The position numbers and the translations under genes were made by a program. A stretch of 6,883 nt of DNA. Origin: Streptosporangiaceae bacterium. Its GTDB lineage: Bacteria > Actinomycetota > Actinomycetes > Streptosporangiales > Streptosporangiaceae. Below the pieces are notes generated by a model that ran no database searches, was not told the origin of the DNA, and was given only the letters and a program-made list of their open reading frames with translations. Shown here one piece after another: positions 5,870 to 6,883 of the stretch (position 1 is the first letter of the stretch; every line of letters starts with the position of its first letter). The DNA is taken from assembly GCA_030045295.1 (NCBI GenBank), contig JASIGD010000632.1, positions 1-6,883 of the forward strand. The letters are read 5' to 3'.

Positions 5870-6883
<1,014 letters not shown>

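Overview
The window comes from a high-GC actinobacterium. Codon third positions are overwhelmingly G or C, start codons overlap the preceding stops (ATGA junctions), and the gene families and order fit: an actinobacterial-type histidine-utilisation cluster followed by the ssb-ettA pair, which is also found in mycobacteria (Rv2478c-Rv2477c). Arginine codons AGG and AGA are used more than in typical Streptomyces, so I would not name a genus. All six protein genes are on the + strand; nothing on the - strand is convincing.

Bases 1-4204 hold three tightly packed catabolic genes: urocanate hydratase (hutU, 5' end cut by the window edge), an M20-family zinc amidohydrolase of the allantoate amidohydrolase type, and N-formimidoyl-L-glutamate deiminase (hutF). 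Both junctions are 4-base ATGA overlaps, so the genes are almost certainly cotranscribed and translationally coupled. HutF marks the five-step histidine route through N-formylglutamate. The M20 enzyme sits where a deformylase (HutG role) would be useful, so it probably finishes the pathway to glutamate plus formate. The imidazolonepropionase gene (hutI), needed between HutU and HutF, does not follow hutF here. A small aldo/keto reductase (4230-5000) takes that position 25 bases downstream.

Bases 5001-5201 are a non-coding control region with several inverted repeats, a short AT-richer patch, and two same-orientation DnaA-box-like sites exactly 30 bases apart. One of them matches TTGTCCACA perfectly. 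The region ends in a strong Shine-Dalgarno sequence for ssb (5202-5762), which encodes a single-stranded DNA-binding protein, probably the second actinobacterial paralogue (SsbB). A long GC-rich hairpin (5770-5829) lies just after ssb. It is followed by a -10 element placed exactly for a leaderless transcript of ettA, the ABC-F translation factor EttA (5870 to the window end, 3' part missing).

The parts are individually of known type. I do not see a wholly new system. The points most worth a second look are the M20 enzyme in the Hut pathway, the absence of hutI, the DnaA boxes ahead of ssb, and the structured ssb-ettA spacer.
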